Positions 32,743-41,291 of a stretch of 64,000 nt of DNA are shown in pieces (position 1 is the stretch's first letter; every line of letters starts with the position of its first letter). The notes beneath the pieces were generated by a model, which made no database searches, was not told the origin of the DNA, and saw only the letters and a list, made by a program, of their open reading frames with translations. Both the position numbers and the translations under genes were made by a program. Source of the DNA: an uncultured Clostridia bacterium (GTDB lineage Bacteria > Bacillota > Clostridia > Christensenellales > Aristaeellaceae); NCBI GenBank assembly GCA_934662505.1, contig CAKUKE010000003.1, positions 124,001-188,000 on the forward strand, given 5' to 3'.

Positions 32743-33969
32743 TTACTCTGCCGGAAGCTCCACATGCTCCAGAAAATCGTTCCCGGTCTCATCCGGCCCT
32801 ACCGCCGTAAACGCCAGTCCAAAGCGATAGCAGGAATAATCGCTGTCCCGGGGCTCGACGCGGAATTTTTCAAACTTGCCGGTCTTCTTATTCTTTTGCC
32901 CCGCATCCTGCTGGGACACGTGGCACCGGTACATGTCTTCCGCCACCTCATACCCCGTTTTGCCGTCAAAAGCGCTCAGCGGCTGATCCCAGTCCATTTC
33001 AACCGCATTTTCCCCGTACAGATGGATATAGAGCTTTTTCGTCTGCCACGCCGCCCCCGCCTCGGGATACTGCGTTCCATCCGCAGCCGCCAGCACACAC
33101 CGTTTCAGCGCATCCGCACACACCCGGTGCGCACCGTGGCCGTACTCGCCCTCCACGTCGTGCGTCACCACCACCTCGGGGCGGTACGTGCGCAGCAGCT
33201 CGACCAGATACGTATCCACCTTCTTTTTGCCCCAGATCTCATACCCCTTTTCCAGCTTTTTGGAGTACTGATCGTAAAACGGGCCAATCACCGGGTAATG
33301 GCGCACACCCGCCAGCCACAGCCCGTCCAGCAGCTCACTCCGCCGTTCCGTCGTTCCGCAGGTCATGTACGTGACCAGCACGTCTTTTTTCAGTTCCCCT
33401 GCGTAATACGGAATCGTTCCGCCCATAAACAGGATCTCATCGTCCGGATGGGCGACCAGCACCATCAGATCTGCCTTTTGAAGGGTCGGCTCCCATCGCT
33501 GCACAAAGCCCGGCAGCTGGCCGTCAGTGAAGATGTACACCTCGCTCAGGGAGAGCACATTCTGCTTTTCGGCCTGATTGACAATGCGCACATTGTCCAA
33601 CCCGTCCACCGCCGCAAACTCGTGGGCATATTCCCCATCAGACGCATACACCGTGACCCACTGGCCGTCCTGCTCCGTCTGCAGCGCCCAGGGCTGCAGC
33701 GCATCGCCGAAGCACACGTATACCCCGTGGATTTTCTGCCCGCCCGGCGCTTCAAACGCCACATAGGGCTGCTTTTCTTTATAGCTGACCCATGTCGTTT
33801 TATACTTCCGATCCCACATCCGGCTGATCTTAAACTTCCCGCCCGACGTAGTCACCCGGCACTCCGCCGTTATATCCGCTGCCTGAATGACCGTGTCCTC
33901 CCCCAGTGCGACCATGCACACAAGGCAGAGCAGTGCCGTCATCAGCACCAGCATTCCTCTTTTTTTCAT
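32743..33969 (-). CDS. Exported PIG-L/LmbE-family deacetylase with an N-terminal beta domain
   Basis: A 408-residue protein. A signal peptide (residues 1-23, ending VALG then ED) suggests export. Residues ~30-150 resemble a discoidin/F5-8C-like beta-sandwich (WDRKYKTTWVSYKEKQPYVAFEAP, YVCFGDA, VYIFTDG), perhaps for carbohydrate binding. The C-terminal half is PIG-L: AHPDDE at 173-178 and HDVEGEYGHGAH near 265 give the zinc ligands. The family removes acetyl from GlcNAc groups or related amides. The substrate here is unknown; a wall or host glycan is possible. It is monocistronic. Confidence 0.85.
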   Translation of the reverse strand: MKKRGMLVLMTALLCLVCMVALGEDTVIQAADITAECRVTTSGGKFKISRMWDRKYKTTWVSYKEKQPYVAFEAPGGQKIHGVYVCFGDALQPWALQTEQDGQWVTVYASDGEYAHEFAAVDGLDNVRIVNQAEKQNVLSLSEVYIFTDGQLPGFVQRWEPTLQKADLMVLVAHPDDEILFMGGTIPYYAGELKKDVLVTYMTCGTTERRSELLDGLWLAGVRHYPVIGPFYDQYSKKLEKGYEIWGKKKVDTYLVELLRTYRPEVVVTHDVEGEYGHGAHRVCADALKRCVLAAADGTQYPEAGAAWQTKKLYIHLYGENAVEMDWDQPLSAFDGKTGYEVAEDMYRCHVSQQDAGQKNKKTGKFEKFRVEPRDSDYSCYRFGLAFTAVGPDETGNDFLEHVELPAE

Positions 33970-34058
33970 TCTTTCTTATACTCCCGTTACCCCGCCGCAC
34001 CGGCAAAGGGGTACGCTGCGTTTCTGCAACGCGCATTTCCCATTCTGTCCTTTTTTCC

Positions 34059-34099
34059 AAACAAAACAGCGCCGCCCGGCCATGCTGGCCGGACGGCGC
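34059..34099 (-). terminator. Intrinsic terminator after ispH-S1
   Basis: 13-bp stem (GCGCCGTCCGGCC with GGCCGGGCGGCGC, one G-T pair) and a 5-nt loop, followed on the minus strand by TGTTTTGTTT. Confidence 0.85.
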
Positions 34100-34108
34100 C
34101 GGAAGGAA

Positions 34109-36136
34109 TTATTCCTCTACGGGCGCTTCCTCGGCGGTCATTTCGTCACCGGGAATGTCCATGGGCTGTTCGTCGGTATAGGCTTCGTCGGCCAACGCTT
34201 CGCGGATGCTCAGGCTGATGCGCTTGGCTTCAGGATCCACACCCAGCACCTTCACCTTTACCATCTGACCCACGGTCAGCACGTCTTCCACCTTGTTCAC
34301 GCGGGTCAGCGCGCACTGGGAAATGTGCACCAGACCATCCACGCCGGGCTCCAATTCAATGAAAGCGCCGAAGGGACGGATGCGCACCACGGGACGCTCC
34401 AGAATGGCGCCCACGGGGTACTTTTCTTCGATGTTGTCCCAGGGCTTGGGCTGCAGCTGCTTGTAACCCAGCTGGATGCGCTCCTTTTCCCGATCCAGAG
34501 AGAGGATCTTCACTTCCACTTCCTGATTGACGGAGAGCACGTCCTTGGGATGGTTCACATGACCCCAGCTCAGGTCGGTCACATGGATCAGACCGTCCAC
34601 GCCGCCCAGATCCACAAACGCGCCGAAGTCGGCAAAGCGGCGAACGATTCCCTTGACCACCGCGCCTTCTTCCAGTTTTTCCCAGGCAGCAGCCTTCTTG
34701 GCCGCGCTTTCTTCCACCAGCACGTCCTTACGGCTGGCCACAATGCGCTTTTTCTGCTTATCCACGTCGATGATCTTCAGCTTCATGGGCTGACCGACGA
34801 ACTGCGCGATGTTCTCCACATAGCGCTGCGCCAGACGGGACGCGGGAACGAAAGCGCGGATGCCATTCACGTCGGCGATCAGGCCGCCCTTGACGGCTTC
34901 CTTGCCCACGGCTTCCACATATTCGCCGTTTTCGTACTTTTCCATCAGCGCATCCCAGGTCTTGCGGTTGATGATGTTGCGCTGAGAAAGAATGACGTTG
35001 CCTTCGCCGTCATTCACCTTGACGACTTCCACTTCGATTTCATCGCCCAGCTTGACGTCTTTGTCCACCAGGTCATCACGCTTGATGATGCCGTCAGACT
35101 TGTAGCCAATGTTGACGCAGACTTCATCGTCGTTCGCCTGCACCACCGTGCCGGTAAGGGTCTGGCCGGGGTGGATGCGCACAAAGGATTTTTCAATGTC
35201 CGCCATAAAATCCTGCTTGCGCTGTTCTTCTTCCGTCAAAGGCGTTTGGGTGGTGACGGTTTCCTCCGGGATGGACTGCACGTCCTTCTCCATGTCGTTC
35301 ATGCGTGTGACAACCTCCTTAAGTGACCAATCCGGTGTGGATGCGCCGGCGGTTATTCCTATGTATTCCGTGTGGATATGATATAAGTGCGGCGGAATAT
35401 CCGCCCCACGTTCCACCAAACAGGTTTTCGGGCACAGTGCCCGACAGGCCTCAAACAGCTTGCGGGTGTTGGCGCTTTTTTCGCCGCCCACCACCACCAT
35501 ACCGTCGCAGCGGGAGGCCAGCTCCTTCGCTTCCTGCTGACGCTGCGCCGTAGCGCGGCAAATGGTTTTATGCACCGTCAGCTGCGCGATCTTCTGTTTC
35601 AGGCAGGCGATGATCCGTTCCCATTCATCCTCGGGAAAGGTCGTCTGGCTGACTGCCAGCGCCCGCTGAGAGGCAGGCAGCCGCTGCGCTTCCTCCGCTG
35701 TGCCCACCACCGTGCAGACACTTTTGCACCAGGCCGCCGTGGCCAGCACCTCGGGGTGTCCCCGGTCGCCGATCAGGTACACAGGGGTACCGTCGCTGCT
35801 GCCTTCGGAAACAATGCGGTGCAGCGCCTGCACATAAGCGCAGGTGCAGTCCACCGGGCGCAGCTCCCGCCGGACGCAGGCCTCCATGACGTCCGGCCCT
35901 ACCCCGTGACTGCGCAGAATCAGGTAGCTGCCTCGCGGCACGTCTTCCAGCCGCTCTGCAATGCGTACGCCTGCTTCCCGCAGCCGGCCGATGGCCGACC
36001 CGTTGTGGATCACCTCGCCCAGCGCATAGCAGGGCACGCCCTCTGCCGCCGCCTGCTCCGCTGCCTGAAACGCCTTTTCCATGGCCCGGCTGACGCCAAC
36101 GCAAAACCCGGCATGGCCGGCTACGATGAGCGGCAT
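34109..36136 (-). CDS. ispH: Fusion of HMBPP reductase IspH and a ribosomal protein S1-like RNA-binding region
   Basis: A 675-residue fusion. Residues ~1-275 are IspH, the last enzyme of the MEP isoprenoid pathway, reducing HMBPP to IPP and DMAPP with an iron-sulphur cluster. Cluster cysteines are seen in GFCVGVSRAM, DCTCAYVQ and TICRATAQRQ; EVIHNGSAI and SQTTFP also match. After an acidic linker, about four S1 domains follow from residue ~305 (GQTLTGTVVQANDDEVCVNIGYKSDGII; GAVVKGIVRRFADFGAFVDLGGVDGLIHVTDLSW; GAILERPVVRIRPFGAFIELEPGVDGLVHIS). The fusion is known in Clostridia. The ATG at 36136 has GGAGG. It is divergent from cmk. Confidence 0.93.
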   Translation of the reverse strand: MPLIVAGHAGFCVGVSRAMEKAFQAAEQAAAEGVPCYALGEVIHNGSAIGRLREAGVRIAERLEDVPRGSYLILRSHGVGPDVMEACVRRELRPVDCTCAYVQALHRIVSEGSSDGTPVYLIGDRGHPEVLATAAWCKSVCTVVGTAEEAQRLPASQRALAVSQTTFPEDEWERIIACLKQKIAQLTVHKTICRATAQRQQEAKELASRCDGMVVVGGEKSANTRKLFEACRALCPKTCLVERGADIPPHLYHIHTEYIGITAGASTPDWSLKEVVTRMNDMEKDVQSIPEETVTTQTPLTEEEQRKQDFMADIEKSFVRIHPGQTLTGTVVQANDDEVCVNIGYKSDGIIKRDDLVDKDVKLGDEIEVEVVKVNDGEGNVILSQRNIINRKTWDALMEKYENGEYVEAVGKEAVKGGLIADVNGIRAFVPASRLAQRYVENIAQFVGQPMKLKIIDVDKQKKRIVASRKDVLVEESAAKKAAAWEKLEEGAVVKGIVRRFADFGAFVDLGGVDGLIHVTDLSWGHVNHPKDVLSVNQEVEVKILSLDREKERIQLGYKQLQPKPWDNIEEKYPVGAILERPVVRIRPFGAFIELEPGVDGLVHISQCALTRVNKVEDVLTVGQMVKVKVLGVDPEAKRISLSIREALADEAYTDEQPMDIPGDEMTAEEAPVEE

Positions 36137-36278
36137 ACGCACCTCCAAAACCATTTCAGGCTATTGTGGTTACATTCGATGCTCATCCTTGATTTCCTGC
36201 CAGTAAAAAAAATTTTTTCACGTTCATTTTCAGGCAGACCGCTCTTTCGCTTTTCCGTCTGTTTTTTTGCCGCGGTGC

Positions 36279-36307
36279 TTGACGCGCGCCCTTCAAAAAC
36301 GTAAAAT
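36279..36307 (+). promoter_or_regulatory. Predicted promoter of the cmk-plsC-hydrolase operon
   Basis: TTGACG and TAAAAT with a 17-bp spacer, ~65 nt upstream of cmk. Confidence 0.6.
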
Positions 36308-36376
36308 AGAAAAGTATGCAGCGCCGTTTCCCAGTGGAGACGGCGCGATGCAGGCTGCACAAAAGGAGATTTCGCC

Positions 36377-37063
36377 ATGCCGCTGAGCATTGCCATTGAC
36401 GGACCCGTTGGCGCGGGCAAAAGCACCCTGTCCGACGAGGTCGCCCGCAGGCTGAACATTCTGCATCTGGATACGGGCGCCATGTACCGCGCCGTAGGTC
36501 TGGCCGCGCTGGAGCGGCACATTGACCCTGCAGACGAAGAAAAGGTTTGCCGCATGCTGCGGGAACAGGTCGAACTGTCGGTCGCCTATGCGGACGGCGC
36601 GCAGCGCACCCTGCTCAACGGCCGCGACGTGTCCGACCGTATCCGCACGCAGCAGGTGGGCGGCGCGGCGTCGCTGGTATCCCGCTATGCGCAGGTGCGT
36701 CAGGCCATGGTCGCGCTCCAGCGGCAGATTGCTTCCCGGCAGGATATGCTGCTGGACGGTCGGGACATCGGCACGGTGGTGCTGCCCGACGCGCAGGTCA
36801 AGATTTTTCTGACCGCCTCCAGCCGCGTGCGGGCGGAGCGCCGCATGCACCAGCTGCGCCTCAGGGGCGATCAGACGCCTTATGAAGACATCCTTTCAGA
36901 GGTGGAGCAGCGGGACCGGCAGGATATGAACCGGGCGGTCGACCCCCTCCGGCAGGCGGCGGACGCCGTGCTGCTGGATTCCTCCGGCCTGTCCTTTGAC
37001 GAAACGGTGCAGGCCATTTTGCAGATCGTGGAGGCTAAACATGGAACGTCCAACCGCGCCTGA
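36377..37063 (+). CDS. cmk: Cytidylate kinase
   Basis: A 228-residue enzyme phosphorylating CMP and dCMP. P-loop GPVGAGKST at residues 9-17, the CMP-binding segment HLDTGAMYRAVGL, DGRDIGTVVLPDAQVKIFLTAS and the lid arginines RRMHQLRLRG with DRQDMNRAVDPL. AAAGGAG lies upstream of the ATG. The 3' end overlaps plsC by 23 nt. Cmk next to plsC and IspH-S1 is a common clostridial cluster; here IspH-S1 is divergent instead of downstream. Confidence 0.97.
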   Translation: MPLSIAIDGPVGAGKSTLSDEVARRLNILHLDTGAMYRAVGLAALERHIDPADEEKVCRMLREQVELSVAYADGAQRTLLNGRDVSDRIRTQQVGGAASLVSRYAQVRQAMVALQRQIASRQDMLLDGRDIGTVVLPDAQVKIFLTASSRVRAERRMHQLRLRGDQTPYEDILSEVEQRDRQDMNRAVDPLRQAADAVLLDSSGLSFDETVQAILQIVEAKHGTSNRA

Positions 37064-37733
37064 GAAAAAGACGGAGCGCAAGCCCGCCGTCCCTGCGGAC
37101 AAGGAAAAGACCTTTCTCTTTTCCTTTGCCCGGGGGTTCGCCTTTCTTTTGTCCCACGTGTTCTTTCCCGTCCGCTACCATCACAAGGAGCGCCTGACCC
37201 ACATGCGGGCGCCCGCCATCCTCATGTCCAACCATGTCACATGGATGGATCCCCTCATCATCGGCGGTCCGGTGCGTCCCTACGAGGTACGGTTTCTGGG
37301 CAAGCATGAACTGGCGCACGGACGGTTTCTGACCTGGTTCACCCGGAAAATGCACATGATTTCCGTGCGGCGGCACGAGTCGGACATTGAAGCCATGCGC
37401 GCCTGCTCCCGGGAACTGCGTACCGGGCACGTGCTGGGCATTTTTCCGGAGGGCACCCGTCATCAGCCCGAAATGATGCAGACGGTGGAGCTGGGCGCGT
37501 CGCTGCTGGCGCTGCGGGAAAAGGTGCCCATTCTGCCCGTATACATCGACCGCAAGTTCCGCCTGTTCCGTGTGACGGACGTATACGTGGGTGAGTGGAT
37601 GGATATTGACGATCTGTGCGCGCAGGGTACGGACAGAGACACCGCCGAGCAGTTGTCGGGTCGTATCCGCGCCACCTTCTACGCCATGCGGGATGAAGCC
37701 CGCAGGGAACAGCAGGAAAGGAGAAAAACATGA
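37041..37733 (+). CDS. plsC: 1-acyl-sn-glycerol-3-phosphate acyltransferase (PlsC family)
   Basis: A 230-residue peripheral membrane acyltransferase making phosphatidic acid. Motif I is NHVTWMDP (H-x4-D), motif III is FPEGTRHQPE, and VPILPVYID fits motif IV. A short hydrophobic stretch near residues 28-45 may embed in the membrane. The start at 37041 lies inside cmk and has GTGGAGG just upstream. The stop overlaps the next ATG (ATGA). PlsY, the preceding step in the pathway, is encoded at 53959. Confidence 0.93.
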   Translation: MERPTAPEKKTERKPAVPADKEKTFLFSFARGFAFLLSHVFFPVRYHHKERLTHMRAPAILMSNHVTWMDPLIIGGPVRPYEVRFLGKHELAHGRFLTWFTRKMHMISVRRHESDIEAMRACSRELRTGHVLGIFPEGTRHQPEMMQTVELGASLLALREKVPILPVYIDRKFRLFRVTDVYVGEWMDIDDLCAQGTDRDTAEQLSGRIRATFYAMRDEARREQQERRKT

Positions 37734-38677
37734 CACAGCAGGAAATAAACGCCCTTTTATCCGGCTTTATCCGCCGGGCGGAGGCTGAAAAGCTGCCCGT
37801 TGAGGCCATCGTATGGATGCAGGGTGAAACGCCCGTGTGGCAGTACCGCAGCTGCCCGGACGTACCCCGCAACATCTATTCCCACACCAAGTCCTTCACC
37901 GGCACGGCGGTAGGCATCTGCATTGATGAAGGTCTGCTGCATCTGACCGACCGGGTCGTCGATTTCTTTCCCGAATACCTCCCCGAGGGGGCGGAAAGCA
38001 CCGTAGGGCAGATCACCCTCCGGGATGCGCTGACCATGTCCTCCGGGCTGATGGAGCCGCTGCTGATGACCCCGGAACGCAAACGGGGCGTAGGCGCACC
38101 GGACTACCTGCGCTTTGTGCTCAGCCACCCCCTCAAGGCGGCGCCGGGCAGCGCGTTCTGCTATTCCAACGGCGACACCTATCTGGCCGCGCGGATGGTG
38201 GAAAAAGTCACCGGCGTGCGGCTGGATCGTTTTGTGGCAGAGCGGGTTTTCCACCCTCTGGGTATTGATGAAAACGCCCGGTGGGAGATCGACCCCATGG
38301 GCCACACGCTGGGCGGCAGCGGTCTGTTCCTGAAATGCGGCGATATGTGCAAGCTGGGCGTGCTTTATCTGCAAAACGGCGTGTACGCCGGAAAGCGAAT
38401 CGTCTCCCAGGCCTGGGTGGACGACGCGCGGCGGGTTCACATTGCCAGCAACCCCAACCCGCATCCCGATCCGGATGACTGGAACTGCGGCTACGGTTAT
38501 CAGTGCTGGAACCTGCCCCGCGGCGAAGCCTATCAGTTCAACGGTGCGTACGGTCAGTATTCGCTGATCCTGCCCGAGCACGGCGCCGTCATCGGCGTAC
38601 AGTGTACGGAAAATGATGTGACAGGTTCCATCACCCGTGCGCTGCAGGGCGAAGTGCTCAGCCGGCTGTACGATTGA
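37730..38677 (+). CDS. Serine hydrolase of the class C beta-lactamase/DD-peptidase family
   Basis: A 315-residue cytoplasmic-looking hydrolase with no signal peptide. The nucleophile motif SxxK is SHTK at 51-54, the YxN motif is YSN in FCYSNGDTYLAARMVEKVTG (~residue 145), and the third motif region is HTLGGSGLFLKCGDMCKLG. Members include esterases, D-amino-acid amidases and penicillin-recognising enzymes; lack of an export signal argues against a true beta-lactamase or wall enzyme. It is translationally coupled to plsC. The substrate is unknown. Confidence 0.88.
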   Translation: MTQQEINALLSGFIRRAEAEKLPVEAIVWMQGETPVWQYRSCPDVPRNIYSHTKSFTGTAVGICIDEGLLHLTDRVVDFFPEYLPEGAESTVGQITLRDALTMSSGLMEPLLMTPERKRGVGAPDYLRFVLSHPLKAAPGSAFCYSNGDTYLAARMVEKVTGVRLDRFVAERVFHPLGIDENARWEIDPMGHTLGGSGLFLKCGDMCKLGVLYLQNGVYAGKRIVSQAWVDDARRVHIASNPNPHPDPDDWNCGYGYQCWNLPRGEAYQFNGAYGQYSLILPEHGAVIGVQCTENDVTGSITRALQGEVLSRLYD

Positions 38678-38697
38678 TCGATTTCGGCGTTCTCATC

Positions 38698-38745
38698 AAA
38701 AGAGACTGTGAAGGATGGCTTTTCACGGTCTCTTTCTGCTTTTAT
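38698..38745 (+). terminator. Intrinsic terminator of the cmk-plsC-hydrolase operon
   Basis: 14-bp stem AAAGAGAC-T-GTGAA/TTCAC-G-GTCTCTTT (one G-T pair) followed by CTGCTTTT. Confidence 0.75.
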
Positions 38746-38798
38746 GAATATTGTGCTACTTTATGGCACAAACGGACGAGCATCCTCCCCGGCTTTCA

Positions 38799-38807
38799 TG
38801 CTATAAT
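38799..38807 (+). promoter_or_regulatory. Extended -10 promoter of fucI
   Basis: TGCTATAAT without a clear -35 hexamer, about 58 nt upstream of the fucI start. Confidence 0.55.
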
Positions 38808-38865
38808 AGAGCGACAGACAACCGTATTCTGCAGCATATCCGTTCAAAAAAAGGAGGAGCACGCC

Positions 38866-40650
38866 GTGACATATCCGAAAATCGGCATTCGTCCCGTCAT
38901 CGACGGCCGCTGGGGCGGCATACGGGAAGGGCTGGAGGAGCAGACCCTGAAAATGGCGCAGGCCGCCAGTGCGCTCATCGAAACCACGGTTCGGTACCCG
39001 GACGGTGCCCCTGTGCAGACCGTCATTTCCCCCTGCACCATCGGCGGGGGCGCAGAAGCAGCGCAGTGTGAGGCTTTCTTCGCCGGACAGAACGTGACCG
39101 CCACCCTGACCGTCACCCCCTGCTGGTGCTACGGCACGGAGACCTTCGACATGAACCCGCTGACCGTCAAGGCGGTCTGGGGCTTCAACGGCACGGAACG
39201 TCCCGGCGCGGTCTATCTGGCCGCCGTGCTGGCGGCCTATGCCCAGAAGGGGCAACCCGCTTTTTCCATTTACGGCCGGGATGTGCAGGACATGGACGAC
39301 GCTTCCATCCCGCTGGACGTGGCGGAAAAGATCGGTCGTTTCGCCCGCGCGGCCGTCGCCGTGGGCTGGATGAAAAACCGGTCGTACGTCAACATCGGCG
39401 CGGTCGCCATGGGCATTATGGGTTCCTACTGCGACGCCAACCTGTTTCAGCGCTATTTCGGCATGCGGACGGAATGGGTGGATGAAGTGGAAATTCTGCG
39501 CCGCATGCATCTGGGCATCTATGATAAGGAGGAGTTCAGCCGCGCCCGTGCGTGGATTGCCGCCCATTGCCCTGAGGGGATAGACTGCAACGCCGGGAAA
39601 GCCCTGCCCCCTGCGGTGACCCGCTCCAAGGCCGTCCCGCCCGAGCAGGACTGGGACTTCATCGCCCGCATGACCCTCATCATCCGGGATATTCTCTACG
39701 GCAATCCCCGGCTGGACGCACTGAGCTGGCACGAGGAGGCGCTGGGCAAAAATGCCGTGGCAGGGGGCTTTCAGGGGCAGCGGCAGTGGACGGACTGGCT
39801 GCCAAACGCCGATTTCACCGAAGCCATTCTGGCCTCCACCTTCGACTGGAACGGCGTCCGTCCCCCCACCCCCTTCGCCACGGAAAACGACACGCTCAAC
39901 GCCGTCGCCATGATGCTGGGCACCCTGCTGACCCATACCGCGCCCTGCTTCCACGACGTGCGCACCTACTGGAGCCCGGAGGCGGTGGAACGGGTCGCCG
40001 GATGGACGCCCGACGGTCGCGCGAAGGACGGCTTCATTCACCTGATCAACTCCGGCGCCACGGCGCTGGACTGCACCGGCGCCGCCCGAAACGAGCGGGG
40101 CGAGGGCTGCATGAAGCCCTTCTGGGAAATGACCCCGGAAGACGTGTCGGCCTGTCTGCGCGCTACGGACTGGTGCCGCGCCAACTATCAGTATTTCCGG
40201 GGCGGCGGCTTCTCCAGTCATTTTAAAACGCAGGCTGAAATGCCCGTCACCCTGCTGCGCGTCAATCTGGTGGACGGCATAGGACCGGTGCTGCAGCTGG
40301 CGGAGGGGTACACCCTCGTTCTGCCCGAAGCGGTGCATGCGCGTCTGGATCAGCGCACCGACCCCACCTGGCCCACCACGTGGTTCACCCCCCGCCTGAC
40401 GGGGAAGGGCGCTTTCCGGGACGTTTATTCCGTCATGGCCAACTGGGGCGCCAACCACGGCGTCACCCTGTACGGTCACATCGGCGCGGATCTGATCACC
40501 CTGTGCGCCATGCTGCGCATTCCCGTTTCCATGCACAATGTGCCGGAGGCGCAGGTCTACCGTCCCCACAGCTGGAGCGCCTTCGGCACGCAGGATCCGC
40601 AGGCCGCAGACTATGCTGCCTGCCGTTACTACGGTCCCCTTTACCGTTAA
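38866..40650 (+). CDS. fucI: L-fucose isomerase
   Basis: A 594-residue enzyme (E. coli FucI is 591) converting L-fucose to L-fuculose, and D-arabinose to D-ribulose. It starts with GTG at 38866, after AAGGAGGAG; the open frame upstream is not coding. Recognisable blocks: KIGIRPVIDGRWGGIREGLE, the SIYGRDVQDMDDASIPLDVAEKIGRFAR segment, GGFQGQRQWTDW, FDWNGVRPPTPFATENDTLN with metal ligands, and NWGANHG near the C-terminus. No fucose kinase, aldolase or transporter lies beside it, so it is an isolated catabolic gene. Confidence 0.95.
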   Translation: MTYPKIGIRPVIDGRWGGIREGLEEQTLKMAQAASALIETTVRYPDGAPVQTVISPCTIGGGAEAAQCEAFFAGQNVTATLTVTPCWCYGTETFDMNPLTVKAVWGFNGTERPGAVYLAAVLAAYAQKGQPAFSIYGRDVQDMDDASIPLDVAEKIGRFARAAVAVGWMKNRSYVNIGAVAMGIMGSYCDANLFQRYFGMRTEWVDEVEILRRMHLGIYDKEEFSRARAWIAAHCPEGIDCNAGKALPPAVTRSKAVPPEQDWDFIARMTLIIRDILYGNPRLDALSWHEEALGKNAVAGGFQGQRQWTDWLPNADFTEAILASTFDWNGVRPPTPFATENDTLNAVAMMLGTLLTHTAPCFHDVRTYWSPEAVERVAGWTPDGRAKDGFIHLINSGATALDCTGAARNERGEGCMKPFWEMTPEDVSACLRATDWCRANYQYFRGGGFSSHFKTQAEMPVTLLRVNLVDGIGPVLQLAEGYTLVLPEAVHARLDQRTDPTWPTTWFTPRLTGKGAFRDVYSVMANWGANHGVTLYGHIGADLITLCAMLRIPVSMHNVPEAQVYRPHSWSAFGTQDPQAADYAACRYYGPLYR

Positions 40651-40695
40651 AACCCGCATCCCTTTTCCCGATTTCGCAGAAAAGGAAATCACACA

Positions 40696-40730
40696 AAAAG
40701 ACCGGCGGAACAGATCCGCCGGTCTTCATC
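40696..40730. terminator. Bidirectional intrinsic terminator between fucI and the HPr-like gene
   Basis: 12-bp stem (AAGACCGGCGGA/TCCGCCGGTCTT) with a 5-nt loop; the A-tract on the left gives a T-run for the minus strand. Confidence 0.8.
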
Positions 40731-40755
40731 TATGGGGAAGGCGCCCTTCCCGGTC

Positions 40756-40781
40756 ACCGGCTGCCGCCGGTTTTCTTTTTT
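40756..40781 (+). terminator. Second terminator-like hairpin after fucI
   Basis: ACCGGC/GCCGGT stem with a 4-nt loop followed by TTTCTTTTTT. Another short palindrome (AAGCGGT/ACCGCTT) follows at 40785-40801, just past the HPr-like stop. Confidence 0.6.
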
Positions 40782-40809
40782 CCAAAAGCGGTCAGACCGC
40801 TTCCCTGCT

Positions 40810-41055
40810 TCAGTCCTTCTTGATGAAGTCGTGCAGTGCTTCCACGAACTTGGGCAGAACAGTATCACCCATGTCGCCGGTGTCCAGATACATATTGTCC
40901 CGGGCAGAGTACATCATGGCCAGAATGCCCAGCGTGGACTTGGGGTCGACGCAGAACTTGTCGGACTTGAGGTACACCTCGTTTTCATACTCCTTGCAGA
41001 TGTGGCTCAGCCGTTCGGCGTCCTTCATGGTATCCACGTGAATGTGAATGGTCAT
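40810..41055 (-). CDS. HPr/Crh-like protein lacking the active-site histidine
   Basis: An 81-residue protein with the HPr fold pattern. The GLHARPA loop that carries the phosphorylated His15 in HPr is replaced by TMKDAERLSH, so PTS phosphotransfer through that site is not possible. The second site is kept: VDPKSTLGILAM aligns with the VNAKSIMGLM of Crh/HPr, giving Ser40 as the likely target of HPr kinase. This matches a Crh-like regulatory role in carbon control, by analogy only. AAAGGAG precedes the ATG. It is transcribed alone from the promoter at 41096-41124. Confidence 0.75.
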   Translation of the reverse strand: MTIHIHVDTMKDAERLSHICKEYENEVYLKSDKFCVDPKSTLGILAMMYSARDNMYLDTGDMGDTVLPKFVEALHDFIKKD

Positions 41056-41095
41056 ACAAGCATCTCCTTTCCTGATTTCAATGACCTACGGTTAC

Positions 41096-41124
41096 ATTGT
41101 ATATCATGGTACCAGTTTTTGCAA
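41096..41124 (-). promoter_or_regulatory. Promoter of the HPr-like gene
   Basis: Minus strand: TTGCAA and TACAAT separated by 17 bp, ~40 nt upstream of the start codon. Confidence 0.65.
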
Positions 41125-41250
41125 TAAGCATTTTACACAAAAATTTTATCATGTTTTTATGCATATTATTTGTTTCAATTGGGCAATCGCTTTATCTGGG
41201 ACAGAGCCGCCTGCTTTTTTCGCGCAAAATGCGCATAACCGCCCGATGTG

Positions 41251-41259
41251 TGTTATAAT
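41251..41259 (+). promoter_or_regulatory. Extended -10 promoter of murG
   Basis: TGTTATAAT located 33 nt upstream of the murG start. No good -35. A small GCGCAAAATGCGC palindrome sits just upstream at 41222-41234. Confidence 0.55.
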
Positions 41260-41291
41260 AATCAGCGTATTTTCCGGAAGGAGGCTTTTCC

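Noticed and set aside
36302..36307. Defence or toxin-antitoxin module near cmk-plsC-serine hydrolase
   Set aside because: The genes are ordinary metabolic enzymes in a known clostridial neighbourhood; no small toxin/antitoxin pair is seen.
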